A stretch of 64,000 nt of DNA. It comes from Scandinavium lactucae. Its GTDB lineage: Bacteria; Pseudomonadota; Gammaproteobacteria; Enterobacterales; Enterobacteriaceae. How positions within the stretch are numbered: the stretch's first letter is position 1; each line of letters begins with the position of its first letter. The position numbers and the translations under genes are program-made. The stretch covers positions 124,001-188,000 of the forward strand of contig NZ_JAWXRD010000001.1 of NCBI RefSeq assembly GCF_033843265.1, read 5' to 3'. Positions 31,629 to 39,401 of the stretch are shown one piece after another. The notes beneath the pieces were generated by a model. The model searched no databases. It saw nothing but the letters and a program-made list of their open reading frames with translations, and was not told where the DNA came from.

Positions 31629-33083
31629 ATGAAGGTGGACTGGCTGTTTAAAAATGTCACCGTGGTGGACGGGAGCGGTGGGCCGCAGTACCGCGCCGAT
31701 GTGGCCGTCACGGACGAGCGGATTGTGGCGATTGCCCCGCGTCTTGATGTCGAGGCGGCGCAGGTGGTCGATGGCGAGGGACGGGTGCTGTCGCCGGGTT
31801 TTATCGACGTGCATACCCACGATGACATCAACGTTATTCGCATTCCGGAATACCTGCCGAAAATCAGCCAGGGCATTACCACGGTGATTGTCGGCAACTG
31901 CGGGATCAGCGCCGCCACGGCGACGATGAAAGGCGAAGTACCAGACCCGATGAACCTGCTGGGTGAAAAGCCGCAGTTTATCTACCCGACCGTGGAAGCC
32001 TATGCCCACGCGGTGGAACAGGCCCGCCCGGCGGTGAACGTGGCCACGCTGATTGGTCACACCGCGCTGCGTAATAACCATATGGACGACCTGTTCCGTA
32101 CCGCGACCGAACAGGAAATTAGCGCCATGCGTGAACAACTGCGCGAGGCCCTAAAGCAGGGGGCGCTCGGGTTGAGCACCGGCCTGGCCTACGCCAGCGC
32201 CCATCAGGCATCGACTGAAGAGGTGATGGCGTTGGCGGAGGAACTGGCGGCGGAGAAAGGGATTTACACCACCCATTTGCGCTCTGAGTTTGAGCCGATT
32301 CTGGAGGCGCTTGACGAAGCATTCCGCATCGGTCGCCACGGTAAGGTGCCGGTAGTGGTTTCGCACCACAAATGCGCCGGGGCGAAAAACTGGGGGCGGA
32401 CGCAGGAGACTCTGGCATTCTTTGACCAGATGCGCCAGCACCAGGACATCTCCTGCGACTGCTACCCTTATTCGGCCAGCTCCTCAACCCTGGATATGAA
32501 ACAGATAACCGATGAGTTCGACATTGTGATTACCTGGTCCGAGCCGCACCCGGAGATTGCCGGACAGACGCTGCAACAGATTGCTGATGGCTGGCAGATG
32601 ACGCTGCACGAGGCGGGTCAACGTCTGATGCCTGCGGGGGCTATTTATTACAATATGGATGAGCAGGATGTGCGACGGGTTATGCGCTATCCGGTGACGA
32701 TGATCGGTTCCGACGGTTTACCCAATGACCCGATGCCACACCCACGTTTGTGGGGCGCGTTCCCGCGCGTGCTCGGCCATTACTGCCGCGATGAACAACT
32801 GTTCCCACTGACGCAGGCGGTGCACAAGATGACCGGAATGTCGGCAGCGCGTTTTCAACTGGCCCAGCGCGGGTTGGTGAAAGTGGGTTACTTCGCCGAC
32901 CTGGTCCTGTTTGATCCGCAAACGGTGCGCGACGTGGCGAGCTTCTCCGACCCGAAACAACCGGCGGCGGGGATCGAGGCGGTGATGGTCAACGGCGTAA
33001 TGAGTTATGGTAGTGATAAACGCATTATCGGACGGGCAGGGCGATTCCTGCGGCGTCAGGACAGCAATAAGGAGTGTGTATGA
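31629..33083 (+). CDS. N-acyl-D-amino acid deacylase family amidohydrolase
   Basis: 484-aa metal-dependent amidohydrolase of the D-aminoacylase family. Metal and catalytic motifs: DVHTHDDIN (HxH), VGNCGISA (Cys), THLRSEFEP and VSHHKCAG (His), and MIGSDGLPNDPMPHPR (catalytic Asp). These enzymes cleave the acetyl or other acyl group from N-acyl-D-amino acids; family members also deacetylate N-acetyl amino-sugar acids. A GTGAGGCG sequence precedes the ATG. The stop overlaps ridA as ATGA. Inference from neighbours: it deacetylates an N-acetyl-hexosaminate. Confidence 0.87.
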   Translation: MKVDWLFKNVTVVDGSGGPQYRADVAVTDERIVAIAPRLDVEAAQVVDGEGRVLSPGFIDVHTHDDINVIRIPEYLPKISQGITTVIVGNCGISAATATMKGEVPDPMNLLGEKPQFIYPTVEAYAHAVEQARPAVNVATLIGHTALRNNHMDDLFRTATEQEISAMREQLREALKQGALGLSTGLAYASAHQASTEEVMALAEELAAEKGIYTTHLRSEFEPILEALDEAFRIGRHGKVPVVVSHHKCAGAKNWGRTQETLAFFDQMRQHQDISCDCYPYSASSSTLDMKQITDEFDIVITWSEPHPEIAGQTLQQIADGWQMTLHEAGQRLMPAGAIYYNMDEQDVRRVMRYPVTMIGSDGLPNDPMPHPRLWGAFPRVLGHYCRDEQLFPLTQAVHKMTGMSAARFQLAQRGLVKVGYFADLVLFDPQTVRDVASFSDPKQPAAGIEAVMVNGVMSYGSDKRIIGRAGRFLRRQDSNKECV

Positions 33084-33472
33084 GCATTAAACGTTACGGC
33101 GTGGAAGGCGGAACCGGCACCGGAGGGCAGCATCTGCCGTTCGCCCGTGCGGTGGAAGCTGGTGGCTGGCTATATGTGTCCGGTCAGACGCCGATGAAAG
33201 ACGGTGAGGTGGTGGAAGGCGGCATCGTCGATCAGTCCCGACTGGCTATCCAGAACTGCGTCGATATCATGACGGAAGCAGGCTACACCCTGGCGGATGT
33301 GGTGCATGTCAAAGTGATCCTCACCGATTCCCGCTATTTCCAGTCGTTCAACAAAGTCTTCCGTGAGTTCTTCGGTGCCAATCCACCGGCGCGTATTTGT
33401 TGCGTGGCAGATCTTGTGGTCGACTGCAAAGTGGAAGTGGATGTGACCTGCTATAACGCCTCCCGCGTATAA
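33080..33472 (+). CDS. RidA family reactive-enamine deaminase
   Basis: 130-aa RidA (YjgF/YER057c/UK114) protein with VSGQTPMKDGEVVEGGI, QNCVDIMTEAGYTLADVVHVKV and the active-site Arg in PPARICCVADL. RidA speeds the hydrolysis of enamine or imine products of PLP lyases and so prevents damage. Coupling to a deacylase and a PLP deaminase supports a dehydratase-type reaction in this pathway. ATG at 33080 overlaps the previous TGA, with AAGGAG just upstream. Confidence 0.9.
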   Translation: MSIKRYGVEGGTGTGGQHLPFARAVEAGGWLYVSGQTPMKDGEVVEGGIVDQSRLAIQNCVDIMTEAGYTLADVVHVKVILTDSRYFQSFNKVFREFFGANPPARICCVADLVVDCKVEVDVTCYNASRV

Positions 33473-33479
33473 GTAAATT

Positions 33480-33498
33480 GCCCCCGCATTAAGGGGGC
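33480..33498. terminator. Hairpin after ridA
   Basis: GCCCCC and GGGGGC form a 6-bp GC stem 8 bases past the ridA stop. No T run follows directly, so it may act as an attenuator or mRNA-stability element inside the operon. Confidence 0.4.
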
Positions 33499-33636
33499 TG
33501 AATAAATATAAAAATGGTTATGCGGTACATTTTCTGAATGTTACCTGGAATCTCTTTTATCTGAGGGACGACTGGCTTCTGTACGCCTTTTATCAGGTAA
33601 CCCTTCACGTTAATACATAATATTGGGACGTGAGTT

Positions 33637-35124
33637 ATGAATAATATGTCATTTCTACTTTGGTTCGCTCTATATGCCTGCGCGATGATTACGCTCGGCT
33701 GGTATGTTTCCCGCAAGCAAAAAACCGGCGACGATTTTCTGCTGGGCGGACGCTCGCTGCCGATGATCCTCACGCTGGGCTCAACGGTCGGCACTATGGT
33801 GGGGACCGGCTCCAGCGTAGGTGCGGTAGGCTTTGGCTATACCAACGGCTGGGCCGGGATGCTGTACGGTTTGGGCGGGGCGGTCGGGATCCTGCTGGTA
33901 GCGTGGTTATTTGCGCCCGTGCGTAAAATGCGCTTTATGACCATGAGCGAAGAAATGTGTTATTACACCGGCGGCAGCAAGATAATAAAAAACCTGGTGG
34001 CGGTGCTGATATTTATTGCCTCAATTGGTTGGCTGGGGGCCCATATATTGGGTGGCGGATTATATCTCGCCTGGGCCAGCGGGATTGATATTAACGTCGC
34101 CAAAGTGATTATTGCCGTTGCCTTTATTGTTTATGTCGGGATTGGCGGTTATTCCGCGGTGGTGTGGATAGATACCATTCAGTCTATTGTGCTGTTCGTC
34201 GGATTTATTCTGATGGCGGTGCTGGCGGTGCACCACGTGGGGGGCTGGAGCCATATTCAGCAGGCGGTCGACCCGGCGGCGCAAAGCCTGTTTGCGGTCG
34301 ATAAACTCGGCGTGCTGCCCGCGTTCTCGCTGGCGCTGGTGATTGCCGTCGGCGTGCTGGCGACGCCCTCCTATCGACAGCGGATCTATTCGGCGAAAAC
34401 CGTTTCTTCGGTTCGCCAGTCCTTTACCATCACCGGCCTGCTGTACCTGATGTTTTCATTCCTGCCTGCCATTATCGGGATGGCGGTCTGGACCATGAAT
34501 GCCCAACTGGAAAACAGCGGGTTTGCCTTCCTGTTTGCCACCCAGGTTCTGCCCCCGGTGCTGGCGATGGCGGTGTTGATTGCCGGGATGTCGGCCAACA
34601 TGTCGTCGGGCAGTTCGGATGCGATTGCCGCAGTGTCGATCATGCTGCGTGACCTCTACACCCTTGTGACCGGACATATGCCCGCGCCGGAAAAGGCGAT
34701 CCGCACTTCGCGCTATTTCCTGGTACTGGTGATTGCCCTGGCCCTGGTGTTTACCCTGACCTCCAACGACATCATTAGCTACATCACCAAGATGATCTCA
34801 ATGATCATGTCCGGGATGTTTATCTGCTCAATGCTGGGGCGTTTCTGGACTCGCTTCAACTGGCAGGGAGCCGTCGCAGCGCTGGCCGGAGGCGCAGGTG
34901 CGTCAATGGTGGTGCTTATGGACAGCAGCTGGATGGCGTTCTGGGGCAACCCGTGCCTGCCGTCGGTGCTGACCAGCCTGATTGCCGGCGTCGGCGTGAC
35001 GCTGGTGACGCCTGCCAGCCGCGTCAGCCGCGAAGAGGCGTTGGCGATGATTACCGCCGAACGTGAAAGCCAGCCAGCCGCGCCGCCGCTGCCGATTGGC
35101 AAACGTAAAGCGACGGAGAGCTAA
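33637..35124 (+). CDS. Sodium:solute symporter family transporter
   Basis: 495-aa SSS-family permease with about 13 membrane helices. Signatures: GWYVSRKQKTGDDFLLGGRSL, GSTVGTMVGTGSSVGAVGFGY, VIAVGVLATPSYRQRIYSAK (the SSS core). The substrate cannot be read from sequence; its place between ridA and dgoK suggests uptake of the pathway's acid or acetylated sugar acid. It ends two bases before dgoK. A 164-base gap with a hairpin separates it from ridA, so it may have its own promoter. Confidence 0.87.
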   Translation: MNNMSFLLWFALYACAMITLGWYVSRKQKTGDDFLLGGRSLPMILTLGSTVGTMVGTGSSVGAVGFGYTNGWAGMLYGLGGAVGILLVAWLFAPVRKMRFMTMSEEMCYYTGGSKIIKNLVAVLIFIASIGWLGAHILGGGLYLAWASGIDINVAKVIIAVAFIVYVGIGGYSAVVWIDTIQSIVLFVGFILMAVLAVHHVGGWSHIQQAVDPAAQSLFAVDKLGVLPAFSLALVIAVGVLATPSYRQRIYSAKTVSSVRQSFTITGLLYLMFSFLPAIIGMAVWTMNAQLENSGFAFLFATQVLPPVLAMAVLIAGMSANMSSGSSDAIAAVSIMLRDLYTLVTGHMPAPEKAIRTSRYFLVLVIALALVFTLTSNDIISYITKMISMIMSGMFICSMLGRFWTRFNWQGAVAALAGGAGASMVVLMDSSWMAFWGNPCLPSVLTSLIAGVGVTLVTPASRVSREEALAMITAERESQPAAPPLPIGKRKATES

Positions 35125-35126
35125 CG

Positions 35127-35999
35127 ATGCAGACCTATATTGCCGTCGACTGGGGTTCGACCCATCTGCGTGCCTGGCATTTTGAACACGGTCAGTGCAT
35201 TAACACCCTGAATCTGCCCTGCGGCGTGACGCAAATCGCCCCAGGGGAAGCCCCCGACGTGTTCACCCGCCACATTGCGCCGTGGCGCACGGGCAACGCG
35301 CTGCCGGTGGTGATGGCCGGAATGATTGGCAGTGAGGCGGGCTGGCGAGCGGTGGACTATTTACCGTGTCCGCTGTCGCTGGATAACCTCGGCGAGCGGC
35401 TGTGCGAGGTGGCCGACAACGTCTGGATTGTGCCTGGCCTGAAGCAAGAGCTGGACGGCGAATACAACGTCATGCGCGGGGAAGAAACGCAGCTGCTTGG
35501 GGCGATGCAGTTGGCACCGGCTCATTGCTACGTGATGCCCGGCACGCATAGTAAGTGGGTCGGCGTTGAAGATGGGCAGGTAAGGCGGTTTGACACGGTG
35601 ATGACCGGCGAATTGCACCATTTGCTGATGCAACATTCGCTGATTGGCAAAGGGCTTCCCCCCCAGGTGCGCGATGATGCCGCGTTCCGGCATGGGCTGG
35701 AAACGGGGATTAACACGCCTTCGCTGGTTAATCGACTGTTCGCCACCCGCGCGGCCTGGGTGCTGGGCGCGTTGGCGAAAACCTCGGTCAATGATGCGCT
35801 GTCGGGGCTACTGATCGGCGCAGAAGTGGCGACGCTCAGCCGTCAGTATCGGCCGCAGCAGGTGACCCTGGTGGCCAGCGAGGTTCTTACCCCGCTTTAT
35901 CGGCAGGCCTTCGCTTGTCTCAATATCACGGTCGTGGAATGCGCGGCGCAAGCGGCATTTTTAGACGGGATCAGGAGGATCAATGATGCACGATATTAA
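35127..35999 (+). CDS. dgoK: 2-dehydro-3-deoxygalactonokinase
   Basis: 290-aa ASKHA-fold kinase of the DgoK family: nucleotide-binding DWGSTHLRAWHF at the N-terminus, MAGMIGSEAGW, and MPGTHSKWVGVEDG (second phosphate loop). It phosphorylates 2-keto-3-deoxy-galactonate at O6 with ATP. It overlaps dgoA by 17 bases. No dgoD (galactonate dehydratase) or dgoT is here, so the keto-deoxy acid must come from another route, presumably the deaminase of this cluster. Confidence 0.9.
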   Translation: MQTYIAVDWGSTHLRAWHFEHGQCINTLNLPCGVTQIAPGEAPDVFTRHIAPWRTGNALPVVMAGMIGSEAGWRAVDYLPCPLSLDNLGERLCEVADNVWIVPGLKQELDGEYNVMRGEETQLLGAMQLAPAHCYVMPGTHSKWVGVEDGQVRRFDTVMTGELHHLLMQHSLIGKGLPPQVRDDAAFRHGLETGINTPSLVNRLFATRAAWVLGALAKTSVNDALSGLLIGAEVATLSRQYRPQQVTLVASEVLTPLYRQAFACLNITVVECAAQAAFLDGIRRINDARY

Positions 36000-36603
36000 G
36001 CTGGTGGCGATCCTGCGCGGAGTCACGCCGCAGGAGGCCGCCGATCATATCGGGGTGCTTATCGAGGAAGGTTTTCGCTATATCGAGATCCCGCTCAACT
36101 CACCTGACTGGCCGCTCAGCATCCCACAGGCGGTGGCGCGTTTTGGCGAGCAGGCGATGATCGGGGCAGGCACGGTGCTGACCGTGGCACAGGTGACGAC
36201 GCTGGTGGAGGCTCGGGCCAGACTGGTGGTCACGCCAAATACGCAGCCGACGGTGATTCGTCGCGCGGTCGACAACGGGATGCTGGTATGTGCGGGGTGT
36301 GCCACGGCGACTGAAGCCTTTACCGCCCTGGAGGCCGGGGCGCAGTGGCTGAAAATTTTCCCGTCGTCGGCGTTCGGTCCTGCCTATATTGCAGCGTTGA
36401 AGGCGGTGTTACCCCCTGATGTGCCGGTGCTGGCGGTGGGGGGCATCACGCCCGACAATCTGGCTGACTATCTGGCGGCAGGGTGTGCAGGTGCAGGGTT
36501 GGGCAGCGACCTGTATCGCGCCGGGCAGAGCGTGGCGCAGACGCGTGTGCAGGCCCAGCGGTTTATGCGGGCCTGGCATGCGGCGCACGCCCACGGGTAT
36601 TAA
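35983..36603 (+). CDS. dgoA: 2-dehydro-3-deoxy-6-phosphogalactonate aldolase
   Basis: 206-aa class I aldolase: Glu35 in GFRYIEIPLNSP and Schiff-base Lys124 in WLKIFPSSAFGPAYI, both in the KDPG/KDPGal aldolase positions. It splits KDPGal into pyruvate and glyceraldehyde 3-phosphate. It overlaps dgoK, so both are co-translated. It is the final catabolic step of the cluster. KDPG cannot be excluded as a substrate, but the DgoA-like NSPDWP segment favours the galacto form. Confidence 0.9.
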   Translation: MMHDIKLVAILRGVTPQEAADHIGVLIEEGFRYIEIPLNSPDWPLSIPQAVARFGEQAMIGAGTVLTVAQVTTLVEARARLVVTPNTQPTVIRRAVDNGMLVCAGCATATEAFTALEAGAQWLKIFPSSAFGPAYIAALKAVLPPDVPVLAVGGITPDNLADYLAAGCAGAGLGSDLYRAGQSVAQTRVQAQRFMRAWHAAHAHGY

Positions 36604-37463
36604 TCGCCAAGCGGCTGGCGGTCAACGCCGCCGCGATGGCTGTCGAGCACCAGCTTGATTCGGCGCATCCGGTCTTTGGCCTGCGCCTTGTTGGCCATCG
36701 CCAGTTCGGTGGCCAGCACGTCGACCATCGCCAGCATCGCGTACCGTGAGGTGCTTGGTTTAAAGATGTAGTCGTTTTCACGCACCAGCAACGGCAGCAC
36801 CGAATCGGCCAGTTTGGCCAGCGGCGTCTCTTCCGGCGTAATGGCGATCACCTTGGCACCATACTGGCGAGCAATCGCCGCGCTTTCGCAGATTTCAGGG
36901 GTAAAGCCACCCAGTGACAGCGCCACCACCACATCCTGCGGGGCGACGGAGGAGCACATCATCCGCACCAGCAGACCGTCATTCTGGCTCACTACCGGAA
37001 GGCCGAGACGAAACAGGCGATACTGCATTTCCTGAGCGCAAATCGTCGAGCCGCCGCCCATACCGATCGCCAGGATCTGCCGGGCATTGCTCAGCCAGCT
37101 CACCGCCTGGTTAAGGGCCGTGACATCGAGTGCGCGACGGTTGGTTTCCAGCACGCTGATTATTGACTCATAAATCCCCTGCACGCCCTCTAAGTCCGGC
37201 ACATCGAGGATGAAGCGCTGTCCGACTGCCAAAGACTGCGCCAGTTTCAGCTTCAGCTCACGCACGTCTTTGCAGCCAAGCGCGCGGGCGAAACGGGTGA
37301 CCGAGGCCTGGCTGGTGTGCGTCAGACGCGCCAGTTCGGCGATCGGTAATTCAGCGGCGCTGGCAACATCGTCAAGAATGAACTGGGCGATGCGCTTTTC
37401 CGTGGCGGTCAGAGACATAAAGCGGTCGGTGATGCAGGAGATGATGTCGATTGTCCAGGCCAT
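36600..37463 (-). CDS. MurR/RpiR family transcriptional regulator
   Basis: 287-aa regulator: N-terminal HTH_6 (LTATEKRIAQFILDD, then HTSQASVTRFARALGCKDVREL) and a SIS sugar-phosphate binding domain at about 110-250 (ILAIGMGGGSTICAQEM, VALSLGGFTPEICESA). Start taken at 37463 (MAWTIDIISC); a longer start at 37508 would run through the operator palindrome. It is convergent with dgoA, with stop codons overlapping. RpiR proteins sense phosphosugars, so a keto-deoxy-phosphate intermediate is a likely effector (inference). Confidence 0.87.
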   Translation of the reverse strand: MAWTIDIISCITDRFMSLTATEKRIAQFILDDVASAAELPIAELARLTHTSQASVTRFARALGCKDVRELKLKLAQSLAVGQRFILDVPDLEGVQGIYESIISVLETNRRALDVTALNQAVSWLSNARQILAIGMGGGSTICAQEMQYRLFRLGLPVVSQNDGLLVRMMCSSVAPQDVVVALSLGGFTPEICESAAIARQYGAKVIAITPEETPLAKLADSVLPLLVRENDYIFKPSTSRYAMLAMVDVLATELAMANKAQAKDRMRRIKLVLDSHRGGVDRQPLGD

Positions 37464-37490
37464 ACGCAGTACCAAAAAATTTAATAAGAT

Positions 37491-37505
37491 TGGTACTTTG
37501 TACCA
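37491..37505. promoter_or_regulatory. Palindrome upstream of the RpiR gene
   Basis: TGGTACTTTGTACCA is a palindrome with a 3-base centre about 30 bases before the RpiR start, and a further GTACC lies at about 37468. It is a fair candidate for autoregulation; the same motif is not obvious at 31428-31628. Confidence 0.45.
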
Positions 37506-37605
37506 CAAAATACCGCCGAACGCTGAACTGCGCGCTTGTAGACGTAATGTGCGGATAGCGCAAATGAAAATAGGGTTTTTTCGTGTGATCGCATGCGAAT
37601 TTTCT

Positions 37606-37632
37606 TAAAGTTTTTCGTTTCCAGGCCGAATA
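37606..37632 (+). promoter_or_regulatory. Sigma-28 (FliA) promoter of tsr
   Basis: TAAAGTTT at 37606-37613, an 11-base spacer, then GCCGAATA at 37625-37632. This is one step from the flagellar sigma-28 consensus TAAAGTTT-N11-GCCGATAA and lies 30 bases before the tsr start codon. Confidence 0.85.
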
Positions 37633-37662
37633 AACGGTTAACTTCCCACTGGAAAAGAAAAA

Positions 37663-39330
37663 ATGTTAAATCGCATAAAAATTGTCACCAGCCTTGTGCT
37701 GGTTTTGGTCATATTTGGCCTTTTACAACTGACATCCGGCGGTCTGTTCTTCAACGCGTTGAAACACGACAAAGAAAACTTCACCGTCCTGCAAACCATC
37801 CGCCAGCAGCAGGCCACGCTGAACGGCAGTTGGGTCTCCTTGCTGCAAACCCGTAACACCCTCAACCGCGCCGGGATCCGTTACATGATGGATCAAAACC
37901 ATATCGGCAGCGGGGCGACGGTGGCGGATCTGATGCAGATTGCCAGCAAATCACTGGATGATGCGGAGAAGCGCTGGGCGGAATATGAAGCCCTGCCGCG
38001 CGATCCGCGCCAGAGTGAAGCCTCGGCCCTGGAGATCAAACGTAACTATGACATCTACCACGGTGCGCTGGCGGAGCTTATCCAGCTGCTCGGCGCGGGC
38101 AAGATCAACGACTTCTTCGATCAGCCGACTCAGGGCTATCAGGATGGTTTTGAGAAAGCCTACGTGAACTACTTCCAGCAAAACGATCATCTGTATGAGC
38201 TGGCGGTGGAAGATAACAACAGCTCTTACCACCAGGCGATTTGGGTATTGATCAGTGTGCTGGTAGCAGTACTGGCGGTGATCGTGGTGGTCTGGCTAGG
38301 GATCCACAAAACGTTGATCCAGCCGCTGACGCGCGTGATCGACAGCATTCGTCATATCGCCGGGGGCGATCTGGTTAAGCCTATCGATGTGCACGGCAGC
38401 AACGAAATGGGCCAGTTGGCCGATTCCCTGCGCCATATGCAGAGTGAACTGGTGCGTACCGTCGGCGAAGTGCGTAACGGCGCGGACGCGATTTACAGCG
38501 GTGCCAGCGAGATTGCAATGGGCAACAACGATCTCTCTTCCCGCACCGAACAGCAGGCCGCTTCCCTGGAAGAAACCGCTGCCAGCATGGAAGAGCTGAC
38601 CGCGACGGTGAAACAGAACGCCGAAAACGCCCGTCAGGCGAGCCATTTGGCGCTGAGTGCGTCAGAAACCGCGCAGAAGGGCGGCAAAGTGGTGGATAAC
38701 GTAGTGCAGACGATGCGCGACATTACCAGCAGTTCGCAGAAAATTGCCGATATCATTAGCGTTATCGATGGCATTGCCTTCCAGACTAACATTCTGGCGC
38801 TGAATGCCGCGGTTGAAGCCGCCCGTGCGGGTGAGCAGGGTCGTGGGTTCGCGGTTGTGGCCGGTGAAGTTCGTAACCTGGCGCAGCGCAGCGCCCAGGC
38901 CGCCCGTGAAATTAAGAGCCTGATTGAAGACTCGGTCAGCCGCGTCGATATCGGTTCTACGCTGGTGGAAAGCGCAGGTGAAACCATGGATGAAATCGTC
39001 AATGCAGTGACTCGCGTGACCGATATCATGGGTGAAATCGCTTCGGCGTCTGACGAGCAGAGTCGCGGTATCGACCAGGTCGGTCTGGCCGTCGCCGAGA
39101 TGGATCGTGTGACCCAGCAGAACGCCTCGCTGGTGGAAGAATCCGCGTCTGCGGCAGCGGCTCTGGAAGAGCAGGCCAGCCGTCTGACTCAGGCGGTGGC
39201 GGTGTTCCGCATTCAGCCGTCGCAGATGGCGGCTAAGCGTGATGCATCCGCCCCGAAATCCAGTGCGCCGGTTCAGACGCTGCGTAAAGCTGCAGCCACT
39301 GAAAACGGTGAGAACTGGGAAACCTTCTGA
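37663..39330 (+). CDS. tsr: Serine chemoreceptor Tsr
   Basis: 555-aa methyl-accepting chemotaxis protein. Helix TM1 (IVTSLVLVLVIFGLLQLTSGG), periplasmic four-helix ligand domain with RNTLNRAGIRYMMDQ (Arg residues that bind the serine carboxylate), TM2 (IWVLISVLVAVLAVIVVVWLG), HAMP, and a kinase-control tip with the invariant GIAFQTNILALNAAVEAARA. The C-terminal NWETF pentapeptide tethers CheR and CheB. Preceded by a sigma-28 promoter. Position after btsT matches E. coli tsr apart from the inserted catabolic cluster. Confidence 0.95.
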   Translation: MLNRIKIVTSLVLVLVIFGLLQLTSGGLFFNALKHDKENFTVLQTIRQQQATLNGSWVSLLQTRNTLNRAGIRYMMDQNHIGSGATVADLMQIASKSLDDAEKRWAEYEALPRDPRQSEASALEIKRNYDIYHGALAELIQLLGAGKINDFFDQPTQGYQDGFEKAYVNYFQQNDHLYELAVEDNNSSYHQAIWVLISVLVAVLAVIVVVWLGIHKTLIQPLTRVIDSIRHIAGGDLVKPIDVHGSNEMGQLADSLRHMQSELVRTVGEVRNGADAIYSGASEIAMGNNDLSSRTEQQAASLEETAASMEELTATVKQNAENARQASHLALSASETAQKGGKVVDNVVQTMRDITSSSQKIADIISVIDGIAFQTNILALNAAVEAARAGEQGRGFAVVAGEVRNLAQRSAQAAREIKSLIEDSVSRVDIGSTLVESAGETMDEIVNAVTRVTDIMGEIASASDEQSRGIDQVGLAVAEMDRVTQQNASLVEESASAAAALEEQASRLTQAVAVFRIQPSQMAAKRDASAPKSSAPVQTLRKAAATENGENWETF

Positions 39331-39337
39331 TCCGCAA

Positions 39338-39393
39338 AGGCCCGGCGGTCTGCCGGGCCTAAAAACGCAAAGGCCCGGCAGTCTGCCGGGCCT
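39338..39393. terminator. Twin hairpins between tsr and opgB
   Basis: AGGCCCGGCGGTCTGCCGGGCCT at 39338 and a nearly identical hairpin at 39371-39393 differ by one loop base and sit 33 bases apart. They are separated by AAAAACGCAA, and the first has A's on its right and the second has T's beyond, so they can serve the convergent genes tsr and opgB from both sides. Confidence 0.75.
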
Positions 39394-39401
39394 GGAACAT
39401 T

